DNA from: Kitasatospora setae KM-6054
GTDB taxonomy: Bacteria; Actinomycetota; Actinomycetes; Streptomycetales; Streptomycetaceae
Assembly (NCBI RefSeq): GCF_000269985.1
Contig: NC_016109.1
Location: 1,922,001-1,986,000, forward strand
Length of the DNA: 64,000 nucleotides
Direction of reading: 5' to 3'
Shown one piece after another: positions 16,441 through 25,626 of the stretch; position 1 is the first letter of the stretch; every line of letters starts with the position of its first letter. The notes under the pieces are model-generated. The model had not been told where the DNA came from. It made no database searches and saw only the letters and a list, made by a program, of their open reading frames with translations. Position numbers and translations under genes: made by a program.

Positions 16441-17352
16441 CTATCGGTAGCGGTCGACGGCCGGCGGCTCGGGCGCGGGCACCCCGGACAGGCCGAGCGT
16501 CGCGTCGTACGCCTTCTTCCAGTCCCCGTCGCGCTCGTGCCGCTCCAGCGCGTCGTCCAGCGCCAGCCGCAGCGCGGTGTCGCCCTTCGGCACGCCGATG
16601 CCGTACGGCTCCTCGGAGAACGGCTGCCCGGCGATCCGCAGCTCGTCCGGGACCTTCGCCGCGTAGCCCTGCAGGATCGCGTTGTCGGTGGTCACCGCGT
16701 CGACCTGGCCGGTGATCAGGTTGTCCACGCAGGCCGAGTAGGTGTCGTAGCCGATCAGCTTCGCCTGCGGGTAGTTCTTCTGGATCCGCTGGTACGGGGT
16801 CGACCCGGCCGCCGAGCAGACCTTCCGCCCGGCCAGGTCCTGCGGCCCGTCGATCTTCGTCTCGTTCTTCCGGACCAGCAGCGACTGGCCGGCGACGAAG
16901 TACGGGCCGGCGAAGCCGACCAGCTTCTTGCGGTTGTCGTTGATGGTGTAGGTGCCCACGTAGTAGTCGACCTGACCGTTCTGCAGCGCCGTCTCGCGGT
17001 TGGCGGAGGCGATGGTGCGGAACTCGATCCGCTCGGGGGCGAAGCCCAGGTCGGCGCCGACCATCCGGGCGATCTCGATGTCGAAGCCGGAGTACTCGCC
17101 GGTGGCCGGGTTCTTCTGCCCCAGGTACGGCTGGTCCTCCTTCGCGCCGACCACCAGGTGGCCGCGCGCGCGGGCCGCGTCCAGGGTCGGCGAGCCGGTC
17201 ACGGCGTCGCCGCCGCGCACCTGGTAGCTCGGCAGCGCACCGGCCTGCGGCCCCTTCGGCGGCGGCGTGCCCTCCTTGCCGCAGCCCGCCACTCCCCCGG
17301 CTCCGGCCCCGGTCAGCAGCGCGAGCAGCAGCGCTCCGACGCGTCGCCTCAT
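16441..17352 (-). CDS. gluB: Glutamate-type ABC transporter substrate-binding lipoprotein
   Basis: 303 aa from the ATG at 17350-17352. A basic start MRRR, a hydrophobic stretch and the lipobox VAGC (Cys near residue 24) mark a lipoprotein anchored outside the membrane. The mature part is a periplasmic-binding-protein type 2 fold: HLVVGAKEDQPYLG, GFDIEIARMVGADLGF, ETALQNGQVDYYVGTYTIN and the AVTTDNAILQGYA region. It captures the amino acid for GluCD. The start is 11 bp from the gluA stop. Confidence 0.9.
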   Translation of the reverse strand: MRRRVGALLLALLTGAGAGGVAGCGKEGTPPPKGPQAGALPSYQVRGGDAVTGSPTLDAARARGHLVVGAKEDQPYLGQKNPATGEYSGFDIEIARMVGADLGFAPERIEFRTIASANRETALQNGQVDYYVGTYTINDNRKKLVGFAGPYFVAGQSLLVRKNETKIDGPQDLAGRKVCSAAGSTPYQRIQKNYPQAKLIGYDTYSACVDNLITGQVDAVTTDNAILQGYAAKVPDELRIAGQPFSEEPYGIGVPKGDTALRLALDDALERHERDGDWKKAYDATLGLSGVPAPEPPAVDRYR

Positions 17353-17363
17353 CCCCGGCCCCC

Positions 17364-18176
17364 TCAGTGCTTCAGGATCTTGGAGAGGAAGTCGCGGGCC
17401 CGCTCGCTGCGCGGGTCCGCGAAGAACTCCTCGGGGGCGCGGTCCTCGACGATCCGCCCGTCCGCCATGAACACCACGCGGTTGGCGGCCGACCGGGCGA
17501 AGCCCATCTCGTGGGTGACCACCACCATGGTCATGCCCTCGGCGGCCAGCGCGCGCATGACCTCCAGCACCTCGTTGATCATCTCGGGGTCGAGCGCGGA
17601 GGTCGGCTCGTCGAACAGCAGCGCCTTCGGGTCCATCGCCAGCGCCCGGGCGATCGCCACCCGCTGCTGCTGCCCGCCGGAGAGCTGCGCCGGGTACTTG
17701 TCCGCGTGCGCCGCCAGCCCGACCCGCTCCAGCAGCTGCCGGCCGGTGGCCTCCGCCGCGGCCTTCCCGCGCTTGCGGACCTTGACCGGGGCGAGCGTGA
17801 CGTTCTGCAGCACGGTCTTGTGCGCGAACAGGTTGAAGGACTGGAACACCATCCCGACCTCGGCCCGCAGCCGCGCCAGGCCCTTGCCCTCCGCGGGCAG
17901 CGGCCGCCCCTCGATCAGGATGCTGCCGCTCTCCACCGTCTCCAGCCGGTTGATCGCCCGGCACAGCGTCGACTTGCCCGACCCGGACGGGCCGATCACC
18001 ACCACGACCTCGCCCCGGCCCACCGCCAGGTCGATGTCCCGCAGCACGTGCAGCTGCCCGAAGTGCTTGTTCACCCCGCGCAGTTCGATCAGCGGCGCCC
18101 CCTCCGGACGCCCCTCCGACCCCCCGCCCGGCGGACCGCCCGGCAGGCCGGACGCTCCCGCCCCGGCATCCGTCAC
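17364..18176 (-). CDS. gluA: Glutamate-type ABC transporter ATP-binding protein
   Basis: 270 aa from the GTG at 18174-18176, which overlaps the stop of the LapA-like gene (GTGA). It carries Walker A GPSGSGKST, the Q-loop FQSFNLFAH, signature LSGGQQQR, Walker B LLFDEPTSALD and switch HEMGF, all canonical. It energises the GluBCD importer. An extra Gly/Pro-rich N-terminal segment of about 25 residues precedes the domain. Confidence 0.92.
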   Translation of the reverse strand: MTDAGAGASGLPGGPPGGGSEGRPEGAPLIELRGVNKHFGQLHVLRDIDLAVGRGEVVVVIGPSGSGKSTLCRAINRLETVESGSILIEGRPLPAEGKGLARLRAEVGMVFQSFNLFAHKTVLQNVTLAPVKVRKRGKAAAEATGRQLLERVGLAAHADKYPAQLSGGQQQRVAIARALAMDPKALLFDEPTSALDPEMINEVLEVMRALAAEGMTMVVVTHEMGFARSAANRVVFMADGRIVEDRAPEEFFADPRSERARDFLSKILKH

Positions 18177-18421
18177 CTGCTGCGCCGCCCCTTCAGTAGC
18201 CAGCCCAGCGCCGTCCCGGCGAGCAGCGTCGCCAGCAGCGCGATCCACAGCGGGCAGGTGACGGTGAACACCCAGAACTGGATCTTCACCTTGTCCAGGT
18301 TGGCGAACAGGAACCAGACCGCCAGCACCACGATGACGCCGATGCCGATGTACCGGGTCGGGATGCCCGCGATCTCGTTGCGCTGGGTGCCCGACGGAGA
18401 ACCACCTGATGTCTTGGTCAC
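18173..18421 (-). CDS. LapA-domain small membrane protein
   Basis: About 82 aa from the GTG at 18419-18421 (MTKTSGGSPSGTQRNEIAGIPTRY). Two membrane helices (YIGIGVIVVLAVWFLFANL and CPLWIALLATLLAGTALGWLL) enclose the DKVKIQFWVFTV segment diagnostic of the LapA/DUF1049 family. It is the first gene of the glu operon and overlaps gluA by four bases, an unusual pairing whose meaning is unclear. Confidence 0.8.
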   Translation of the reverse strand: MTKTSGGSPSGTQRNEIAGIPTRYIGIGVIVVLAVWFLFANLDKVKIQFWVFTVTCPLWIALLATLLAGTALGWLLKGRRSR

Positions 18422-18628
18422 CCCCGCAGTCTGCGCCCGCCCCCCGCCCCCGGGACGGCGCGCCACCCCGCCGCCCCCGCCCATTCACCCGTCCGCCGCG
18501 CCCGTCCGGGCTACCCCCGCCCCCGCCGAAGCCGCCCCGCCCGCCCCCTTGACCTCCCGCCGCAACACCGCTTGGCTGGCGCCGCCGTCACCATGACGGA
18601 GCATCAACTCATCTGCACGGGGGACACG

Positions 18629-19258
18629 TTGATCAACTCTCGCCGACCCGGACGCCGCGCGGCCGCCGTCGCCGCCGCCCTGGCCGTCAGCGGCACGCTC
18701 CTGGCCGCCGCCGCTCCGGCGGCCACCGCGGACGCCTCCTCGGGGGCCGCCCGCCTCAAGCCCTTCACTCTCACCAGCCCGGACTTCCGCGACGGCGGCA
18801 AGCTCCCGAGCTGGACGGAGTTCGGCGGCCCCGGCTCCGAGGGCGCCCCCTGCCAGGGCAAGAACCTCGCGCCGCAGCTGGACTGGCGCAACGCCCCGGC
18901 CGGAACGCTCGGCTACGCCCTGCTGGTGAACGACCCGGACGCCCCCCTGGCCGGTGGCTGGCACCACTGGGTGCTCTACGACATCCCCGGCGACGCCCGC
19001 CGGATCGACGGCCACGGCACCCTCCAGTACACCCAGGGCGCCAACAGCTTCGACACCAACGGCATGCCGGAGGTGGTCGGCTGGGGCGGCCCCTGCCCGC
19101 CCGCCACCGGCCAGCCGCACCACTACGTCTTCACCCTCTACGCCCTCGCCACCCCGTCCCTGCCCAGCGCGGGGCTGACCTACGAAGAGGTCACCGCCGA
19201 CATCCAGCCCTACGTGCTCGGAGCCACCAGCATCATCGGCACCTTCCGCCGGCCCTGA
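18629..19258 (+). CDS. Secreted PEBP/YbhB-family protein
   Basis: About 209 aa if started at the TTG at 18629, five bases after GGGGGA; an ATG at 18593 is the alternative. The N-terminus INSRRPGRRAAAVAAALAVSGTLLAAAAPAATA is a clear signal peptide with a possible twin-arginine-like basic region. The mature part has the phosphatidylethanolamine-binding-protein signatures NDPDAPLAGGWHHWVLYDIP and GPCPPATGQPHHYVFTLYAL. Bacterial YbhB/YbcL proteins bind small phosphorylated or anionic ligands; the partner is unknown. Confidence 0.85.
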   Translation: MINSRRPGRRAAAVAAALAVSGTLLAAAAPAATADASSGAARLKPFTLTSPDFRDGGKLPSWTEFGGPGSEGAPCQGKNLAPQLDWRNAPAGTLGYALLVNDPDAPLAGGWHHWVLYDIPGDARRIDGHGTLQYTQGANSFDTNGMPEVVGWGGPCPPATGQPHHYVFTLYALATPSLPSAGLTYEEVTADIQPYVLGATSIIGTFRRP

Positions 19259-19355
19259 CCCACCCGACCGGCCGGGACCGCCACGCCCACCGCCTCCTCC
19301 CCCCGGCCGGTCGGCCGCCCCTCGCGCTCCTCCCCTTCCCCCCTACCCCCTGCCC

Positions 19356-21125
19356 CTACTTCTCGTCCCGCCAGGACTTCCAGAGCGCCGCGTACGGACC
19401 GCCCGAGGCCACCAGCTCGGGGTGCGAGCCGTACTCGGTGATCCGGCCCTGCTCGACCACCGCGATCACGTCGGCGTCGTGCGCGGTGTGCAGCCGGTGG
19501 GCGATCGCCACCACGGTGCGCCCGGCCAGCACCCGGGAGAGCGAGCGTTCCAGGTGCCGGGCCGCCCGCGGATCGAGCAGCGAGGTCGCCTCGTCCAGCA
19601 CCAGGGTGTGCGGGTCGGCGAGCACCAGCCGGGCCAGCGCCAGTTGCTGGGCCTGCGCGGGCGTCAGCGCGGTGCCGCCGGAACCGACCTCGGTGTCCAG
19701 CCCGTCGGGCAGCGCGTCCACCCAGCCCTCCGCGTCGACGGCGGCGAGCGCCGCCCGCAGCTCGGTGTCGTCGGCCCCGGCCCGGGCCAGGTGCAGGTTG
19801 TCCCGCAGGGTGCCGACGAAGACGTGGTGCTCCTGGTTGACCAGCGCGACCTCGGTGCGGACCCGCTCGGCCGGCATCCGCGACAGCGGCGCCCCGCCGA
19901 GCGTGACCCGGCCGCGGCCCGGCGCGTAGATGCCCGCCAGCAGCCGGCCGAGCGTCGACTTGCCCGCCCCCGACGGCCCGACCAGCGCGACCCGGCTGCC
20001 CGGCGCGACGTCCAGCGTGATGTCGCGCAGCACGTCCGTCCCCTCGCGGTAGCCGAAGCTGACCCGCTCGGCCTCGACCCGGCGGCCGTCCGGGCGGAGC
20101 TCCTCGTCGGTCTCCGGCTCGGCGACCTCGCGGACGCCGACCAGCCGGGCCAGCGAGGTCTGCCCGATCTGCAGCTCGTCGTACCAGCGCAGGATCCGGG
20201 AGACCGGATGCACCAGCGCCTGGGCGTACAGCACGCCGGCGGTCAGCCGGCCCGGGCTGACCCAGCCGTGCAGCGCGAACAGCCCGCCCAGCACCAGGGT
20301 GCCGAGCACGGCCAGCGCGTAGGTGCCGTCCACGGTGGGGAACCAGACGCTGCGCAGCCAGAGCGTGTACCGTTCCCAGGCCACCCAGTCCCGGATCTTC
20401 CGGTCGGTCAGCTCGACCCGGCGCTCGCCGAGCTGCAGCGCCTCGACCGTCCGCCCGGCGTCGACCGTCTCGGCGAGCACGGTGTTGACCGCCGCGTACC
20501 CGGCGGACTCGTGGCGGTAGGACTGCGGGGCCCGCTTGAAGTACCAGCGGGAGGTGCAGACCAGCAGCGGCAGGCCGAGCAGCGCGGTGGCGGCCAGCAG
20601 CGGCGAGGTCACCAGCAGCGCGCCGAGCACCAGCGCCACCGAGACCACGGCGACCACCAGTTCGGGCACCGCGTCGCGGACCGAGCGGGCCAGCCGGTCG
20701 ATGTCGGTGGTGCCCCGGGAGACCAGGTCGCCGGTACCGGCCCGCTCCAGCACGCCGAGCGGCAGCCCCACCGAGCGGACCAGGAAGTCCTCCCGCAGGT
20801 CGGCCAGCACCTCCTCGCCGAGCACGCTGCCGCGCAGCAGCGACAGCCCGGTGAACACCGACTGCACCACCAGCGCCGTCAGGTACCAGCCGATCGCGGC
20901 GGCGATCCGCCCACCGCCCCGGACCGACAACGACTCCACCAGCGCCCCGAGCACCGCGGGCCCGACCAGCCCCGCCACCGTCGCCGTCCCGTGCAGAGCC
21001 ACCACCCCCGCCAACCCGCCTCGGTGGCGCCGCAGCAGCATCCGCCCGTACGCCCGCACCGCCTTGGTGGACCCGACCGGCAGCGTGGCGGTCAGCTCCT
21101 GCTCGTGGATCTCCGGGGACTTCAC
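19356..21125 (-). CDS. ABC exporter half-transporter, subunit with intact Walker A
   Basis: 589 aa, GTG start at 21123-21125 after AAGGAG. The N-terminal type I exporter membrane domain has about six helices (coupling region GVLERAGTGDLVSRGTTDIDRL) and is followed by a nucleotide-binding domain with Walker A GPSGAGKST, Walker B HTLVLDEATSLLD and H-switch IAHRLH. The ABC signature is degenerate: LTPAQ stands where LSGGQ is expected. It is 115 bp downstream of its partner gene and complements that subunit's missing Walker A. Cargo unknown. Confidence 0.9.
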   Translation of the reverse strand: MKSPEIHEQELTATLPVGSTKAVRAYGRMLLRRHRGGLAGVVALHGTATVAGLVGPAVLGALVESLSVRGGGRIAAAIGWYLTALVVQSVFTGLSLLRGSVLGEEVLADLREDFLVRSVGLPLGVLERAGTGDLVSRGTTDIDRLARSVRDAVPELVVAVVSVALVLGALLVTSPLLAATALLGLPLLVCTSRWYFKRAPQSYRHESAGYAAVNTVLAETVDAGRTVEALQLGERRVELTDRKIRDWVAWERYTLWLRSVWFPTVDGTYALAVLGTLVLGGLFALHGWVSPGRLTAGVLYAQALVHPVSRILRWYDELQIGQTSLARLVGVREVAEPETDEELRPDGRRVEAERVSFGYREGTDVLRDITLDVAPGSRVALVGPSGAGKSTLGRLLAGIYAPGRGRVTLGGAPLSRMPAERVRTEVALVNQEHHVFVGTLRDNLHLARAGADDTELRAALAAVDAEGWVDALPDGLDTEVGSGGTALTPAQAQQLALARLVLADPHTLVLDEATSLLDPRAARHLERSLSRVLAGRTVVAIAHRLHTAHDADVIAVVEQGRITEYGSHPELVASGGPYAALWKSWRDEK

Positions 21126-21240
21126 GACGTGCTCCTTCGACTTCGCCGCCCCTCCGGGCAGTGGACGTGGAGGTAGTGGAGGTAGAGGTAGGGGAGGTAC
21201 AGGTGGACGTACGGAGGCCGAACGTGCGGCCGGGGACCGG

Positions 21241-23202
21241 TCACCCGCCACCCCCCGCCGGCCCGGCACCGCCCTCGGCCTCCCCACCGGAAACCGCAGC
21301 CGACGCCACAACCGCAGCCGTCGCAGCCGCCGGCACGCCCCCGACCGCGGCCGACGGCTCGCCGGGGGCGTTCTCGTCCCGGGTGACGACGGTGCGGTAG
21401 CGCGGGTCGCCCGCCATCAGCTCGCGATGGGTGCCGGTGGCGGCGACCCGGCCCTGCCGCAGCAGCAGGACGGTGTCGGCCTGGTCGAGCAGCAGCGGGC
21501 TGGTGGCGAAGACCACCGTGGTCCGCCCGGCCCGCAGCTCGCGCAGGCCGGCGGCGATCCGCGACTCGGTGTGGGCGTCGACCGCGCTGGTCGGTTCGTC
21601 CAGCACCAGCACCGGTGGGTCGGCGACCAGCGAGCGGGCCAGCGCGAGGCGCTGGCGCTGGCCGCCGGAGAGCGAGCGGCCGCGCTCGGTGATCCGGGCC
21701 GCCATCGGGTCGCCCGCGCACTCGGGCGAGCCGTCGACCAGCGCGTCCAGCGCGTCCTGAGCACGGGCGGCGGCCAGCGCGGCGGCGGGGTCGACCCGGC
21801 CGGAGCGGGGGACGTCGAGCAGGTCGGCCAGCGTGCCGGAGAGCAGCACCGGTTCCTTGTCGTGGACCAGCACCGCGGCCCGGGCGTCGGCCAGCAGCAC
21901 CCCGTCCAACTCGACGCCGCCGAGCCGGACGGAGGGCTTGGGCCGCTCGTCCTCGGCGAGCGCGGGCCGCCCGCCCAGCCGGGCCGCCAACTCGCCCGCC
22001 AGGTCCGGGTCGCCGCAGACCACGGCGGTCAGCCGGCCGGCCCGGGCGGTCAGCCCGCTGACCGGGTCGTGCAGGTCCGACCGGGCGGCCCGCCGCACCA
22101 GCTCCGCCGAATCCGCCGAGCCACCGCTCCCCTCAGCCCCAGCAACTACCTTGCCTTCCAAAGAATCTGACGCTCCGTTACCAACGCTTTCAGCCACCCC
22201 CACCCCCTCCCTGGTCAGCGAGAGCACCTTCACCACCCGCTCGGCGGAGACCCGGGCGACGCCCCAGGCCCGGGCGGCCTCGCCGATGACCCGTAGCGGG
22301 GCGGCGAGGAAGGCGGTGGCGCCGTAGACGGCGATCAGCTCGCCGACGCCGATCGACCCGTCACGGACCAGCCGGGCGCCGTACCAGGTGACGCCGATGA
22401 CGAACAGGCCGGGCAGCAGCACCTCCTGGGCCTGCAGCACCGCCCAGGAGCGGGCGGTCCGCACGGCCGCGGCCCGGACCCGCTGCGAAGCGGCGCGGTA
22501 CCGGCGCAGGAACAGCTCCTCGCCGCCGATGCCGCGCAGCACCCGCAGCCCGGCCACCGTGTCGGCGGCCAGCGCGGAGGCCCTGCCGCCGAGCGCCCGC
22601 TGCTCGGTGTAGCGCCGTTCGAACGGCGCGAGCAGCGGCCAGACCACGACGGCCAGCACCGGCACCCCGAGCAGCACGGCCAGCCCGAGGGCGGGCTGCC
22701 GCCACAGCACCACCGCGCTGACCCCGAGCCAGGCCAGCACCGCGCCGTACAGCCGGGCGGTGAGTTCGACGTACCAGCCGATCTTCTCGACGTCGCCGCT
22801 GGAGACGGCGACGATCTCGCCGGTGGAGATCCGCCGGTTCAGCCCGCCGCCCAGGGCGGAGGCCTGCCGGGCCAGCAGTTGGCGGACCTGGGCGGCCGCG
22901 TGGATCCAGTTCCACACCACCTGGCGGTGCAGCAGCACCGTCATCGCGGTCTGGACGCCGGACAGCAGCAGGGCGAGCAGACCCGCCGTCAGCAGCGCCC
23001 GGGCGTCCCGGTCGATGACGGCCTGGACGCCGAGGCCGACCGCGACCGGCAGCGCGGCCATCGCGCCGAGCTCCAGCGTGCTCCACAGGGTGGCGAGGAG
23101 CTGGCCGCGGCGCTGGGCGCGGCCGAGCCAGCGCAGCAAGGCGAGTGGTGAACTCAGGTCGGGGCGGCCCGGATCGGACAGCGGCAGGGAGACGAGCGGC
23201 AT
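21241..23202 (-). CDS. ABC exporter half-transporter, subunit lacking Walker A
   Basis: 653 aa, ATG at 23200-23202 after GGAG. It has a type I exporter membrane domain (GLNRRISTGEIVAVSSGDVEKIG; EEVLLPGLFVIGVTWYGARL) and then an NBD-like domain. The region where GxxGxGK(S/T) should be reads AVVCGDPDLAGELAARLGG, so there is no P-loop lysine. The signature LSGGQRQRL and Walker B PVLVLDEPTSAVD are canonical, while the H-switch position reads ATSPLL. A low-complexity insert (VAESVGNGASDSLEGKVVAG) and an Ala/Gly-rich tail are unusual. It pairs with the next gene as a heterodimer. Confidence 0.9.
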   Translation of the reverse strand: MPLVSLPLSDPGRPDLSSPLALLRWLGRAQRRGQLLATLWSTLELGAMAALPVAVGLGVQAVIDRDARALLTAGLLALLLSGVQTAMTVLLHRQVVWNWIHAAAQVRQLLARQASALGGGLNRRISTGEIVAVSSGDVEKIGWYVELTARLYGAVLAWLGVSAVVLWRQPALGLAVLLGVPVLAVVVWPLLAPFERRYTEQRALGGRASALAADTVAGLRVLRGIGGEELFLRRYRAASQRVRAAAVRTARSWAVLQAQEVLLPGLFVIGVTWYGARLVRDGSIGVGELIAVYGATAFLAAPLRVIGEAARAWGVARVSAERVVKVLSLTREGVGVAESVGNGASDSLEGKVVAGAEGSGGSADSAELVRRAARSDLHDPVSGLTARAGRLTAVVCGDPDLAGELAARLGGRPALAEDERPKPSVRLGGVELDGVLLADARAAVLVHDKEPVLLSGTLADLLDVPRSGRVDPAAALAAARAQDALDALVDGSPECAGDPMAARITERGRSLSGGQRQRLALARSLVADPPVLVLDEPTSAVDAHTESRIAAGLRELRAGRTTVVFATSPLLLDQADTVLLLRQGRVAATGTHRELMAGDPRYRTVVTRDENAPGEPSAAVGGVPAAATAAVVASAAVSGGEAEGGAGPAGGGG

Positions 23203-23561
23203 GGTCGCTCCATTACGAGGGGGGTGGGACAGCACGGGACGGAACAGGACGGGACGGCCCGCCGGAGCCGGGCAGCGGCAGCGGCAGCGGCAGGAGCAGC
23301 GGTAGCGGCAGCAATGCGGCACGGCGCGGCACGTCGAAGGCGCGCGGCGGAAGGGCGTGTTCAGCTCGTCACATGCGGTGAGCCTGTCCGCCGCCGCGTG
23401 AGGCACGCAACAGGTTTTCCGGCGGATCGGCCTGATCCGGCCGCCGGCCCCGCCCGCTTTCATCCGTTCCGGGGAACTCCCCGGTCCCGGGAATAGACCG
23501 CTGTTAGTTGTCGTTGCCACCCTCTCGGAAGCAGAAGCGCAACCGAAGGGCACCCCTTCTC
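23203..23561. other. Divergent intergenic region with hexanucleotide repeats
   Basis: This lies between the ABC exporter and the aldo/keto reductase. A GGCAGC hexanucleotide run with variants occupies 23271-23312, and imperfect GGGACGG pieces lie just to its left. No convincing gene is present. Promoters for both flanking genes must lie here but I cannot place them. Confidence 0.6.
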
Positions 23562-24437
23562 GTGACCAGCACTCCCGCAGTACCCCAGATCCCCGCGATC
23601 ACGCTGAACAACGGCGTGCGGATCCCGCAGCTCGGCTTCGGCGTCTGGCAGGTGCCGGACGCGGAGGCCGTCCCGGCCGTGCGCGCCGCGCTCGAAGCGG
23701 GCTACCGCTCGATCGACACCGCCGAGATCTACGAGAACGAGACGGGCACCGGCCAGGCCGTCCTGGAGTCCGGCATCGCCCGGGACGAGCTGTTCGTGAC
23801 CACCAAGCTGTGGAACTCGGGCACCGTCGACTGGTCCGGCGAGCAGGGCCGCGACCGGGTGCTGCGCGCCTTCGACGCCTCGCTCGACCGCCTCCGGCTG
23901 GACGTGCTGGACCTGTACCTGATCCACTGGCCGCGTCCGATGCACGGCAACACCTTCCTGAACATCTGGCGCGCCTTCGAGCAGTTGCACGCCGAGGGCC
24001 GGGTCCGCGCGATCGGCGTCTCCAACTTCCGGGTGCCGGACCTCCAGCTCCTGCTCAAGGAGGCCGAGGTGAAGCCGGTCCTCAACCAGATCGAGCTGCA
24101 CCCGTACTTCCCGCAGGCCGAGCTGCGCGCGCTGCACGCCGAGCACGGCATCGCCACCGAGGCGTGGAGCCCGCTGGGCCAGGGCAAGGACCTGCTGGCC
24201 GAGCCCGCCCTGCTGGCCGTCGCCGCCAAGCACGGCCGCACCGCGGCCCAGGTGGTGCTGCGCTGGCACCTGCAGTCCGGCGTGATCGCCATCCCGAAGT
24301 CGGTCACCCCGGCCCGGATCCGGGAGAACCTGGACGTCACGGGCTTCGAGCTGGACGCCGAGGACCTCGCGGCGATCGCCGGCCTGGCCACCGAGCAGCG
24401 GATCGGCCCGGACCCGGCCGGTTTCGACTGGAACTGA
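23562..24437 (+). CDS. Aldo/keto reductase
   Basis: 291 aa from the GTG at 23562; GAAGGG lies about 12 bases upstream, and a start farther upstream at 23508 would add an unconserved basic tail. The TIM-barrel AKR tetrad is present: Asp and Tyr in SIDTAEIYENET, Lys in FVTTKLWN, His in YLIHWP. The NADPH-binding IPKSVTPARIRENLDVTGFEL segment sits near the end. It resembles the 2,5-diketo-gluconate reductase group. A strong hairpin follows the gene. Confidence 0.92.
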   Translation: MTSTPAVPQIPAITLNNGVRIPQLGFGVWQVPDAEAVPAVRAALEAGYRSIDTAEIYENETGTGQAVLESGIARDELFVTTKLWNSGTVDWSGEQGRDRVLRAFDASLDRLRLDVLDLYLIHWPRPMHGNTFLNIWRAFEQLHAEGRVRAIGVSNFRVPDLQLLLKEAEVKPVLNQIELHPYFPQAELRALHAEHGIATEAWSPLGQGKDLLAEPALLAVAAKHGRTAAQVVLRWHLQSGVIAIPKSVTPARIRENLDVTGFELDAEDLAAIAGLATEQRIGPDPAGFDWN

Positions 24438-24555
24438 CCGCCCACCGCCGCCGACCTCCCACTGACGGGCCGTCACCAACGCACCGCGACTGACGGACCA
24501 TCACCAACAGGACGTCGCTGACATACCGTCAGCGAGGCGGGCCCAGCGGAAACCC

Positions 24556-24591
24556 GGAAGGGGCCGACACCAGCTGGTGTCGGCCCCTTCC
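24556..24591. terminator. Bidirectional hairpin terminator
   Basis: Perfect 16-bp arms (24556-24571 and 24576-24591) around AGCT, itself self-complementary, so the whole 36 bases are one palindrome. It lies between the convergent aldo/keto reductase and MarR-MarR genes. Confidence 0.85.
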
Positions 24592-24682
24592 CGGCCCGCC
24601 CCGGCGGTGCCGCGTTACCGGCCGGAGCGTGATCGCCGCCCGCGGGACCAGGGGGATCACCGGGCAGCGCTTTGCAGAATCG

Positions 24683-25579
24683 TTACAGCCGAGCCGCCTT
24701 GCCGAGCAGCGCCAGCGCCTGCGCGTGCTCGTGCGGCTCCAGCGGGGCGAGCAGCGCCTCCTGGACCTCGCGGACCCCGGCGGTGGAGCGGTGCAGCAGC
24801 TCCTGGCCGGTCGGGGAGAGCGAGAGCAGGTTGCGGCGCCCGTCCGAGGGGTCGCGCCGGCGCAGCACCAGGCCGCGCCGGACCAGCCGGCTGACCATCT
24901 CGGCCATCGTCGCCTTGTCGAGCGACGCCAGCTCGCCGACCGTGCGCTGGTCGGCGCCCGGCTCGGTCTCCAGCGCGTCCAGCACCGCGTACTGCGGAGC
25001 GGTCAGCTCGGTGCCGACCTTCTCCGACCAGAGCTTGGTGTGCACCTGCTGGGCGACCCGGATCAGGTAGCCGATGGCCCGCTGGGCGTCCAGCGTCGGT
25101 CGGGCGTCCGCCATCACGGCGACGGCACCCGGCTCCAGCCGGGCTATCCGGGCCATGATCTGGACGATTTCCAGCTGCTCGTCCGGGCTCAGCGGCTCGA
25201 ACAGGGTCCGCTGGACCCGGACCACGCCGCCGGTCGCCTCGCGCACGGCCTGAGCGCCGCTCTGCGAGAGGGCCAGCAGCTTGCGCCGGCCGTCGGCCGG
25301 GTCGCGGCGGCGCAGCACCAGGCCGCGCCGGACCAGCCGGGCGACCATCTCGGCCATCGTCGCCTTGTCGAGCGAGGCCCGTTCGCCGACCGTGCGCTGG
25401 TCGGCTCCGGGCTCGAGTGCCAGTACCAGCAGCACCGCGAACTGCGGAGCCGTCAGCTCGGTACCGACGTATTCGGACCACAAGCGGGTGTGCACCTGCT
25501 GGGCCACGCGGATGAGGTGACCGGGCGACTGCTGCAGTCGGCCGGGCACGCGGGTTGTCGGGATCTCCCCCAGCACCAT
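24683..25579 (-). CDS. Tandem MarR-MarR fusion regulator
   Basis: 298 aa from the ATG at 25577-25579. Two MarR domains are fused head to tail: residues 20-149 and 170-298 align at a constant offset of 150, with the segments LIRVAQQVHTxLWSE, GTELTAPQxAVL, GADQRTVGExASLDKATMAEMV and RLVRRGLVLRRRDPxDGRR practically identical. MarR proteins normally act as homodimers of about 140-aa chains, so this is a covalent dimer. A 10-bp inverted repeat lies 21-47 bases upstream and suggests autoregulation. Divergent from the FabG-like gene. Confidence 0.92.
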   Translation of the reverse strand: MVLGEIPTTRVPGRLQQSPGHLIRVAQQVHTRLWSEYVGTELTAPQFAVLLVLALEPGADQRTVGERASLDKATMAEMVARLVRRGLVLRRRDPADGRRKLLALSQSGAQAVREATGGVVRVQRTLFEPLSPDEQLEIVQIMARIARLEPGAVAVMADARPTLDAQRAIGYLIRVAQQVHTKLWSEKVGTELTAPQYAVLDALETEPGADQRTVGELASLDKATMAEMVSRLVRRGLVLRRRDPSDGRRNLLSLSPTGQELLHRSTAGVREVQEALLAPLEPHEHAQALALLGKAARL

Positions 25580-25599
25580 GAAATCCGTCCCGGTGTCAC

Positions 25600-25626
25600 G
25601 CTCGGGTGTGTGTGGGACACCCGAGC
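25600..25626. promoter_or_regulatory. Candidate operator: 10-bp inverted repeat upstream of the MarR fusion
   Basis: GCTCGGGTGT (25600-25609) and its exact reverse complement ACACCCGAGC (25617-25626) are separated by seven bases and end 21 bases before the MarR start codon. Position and symmetry suit a MarR-type operator; binding is inferred. Confidence 0.55.
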
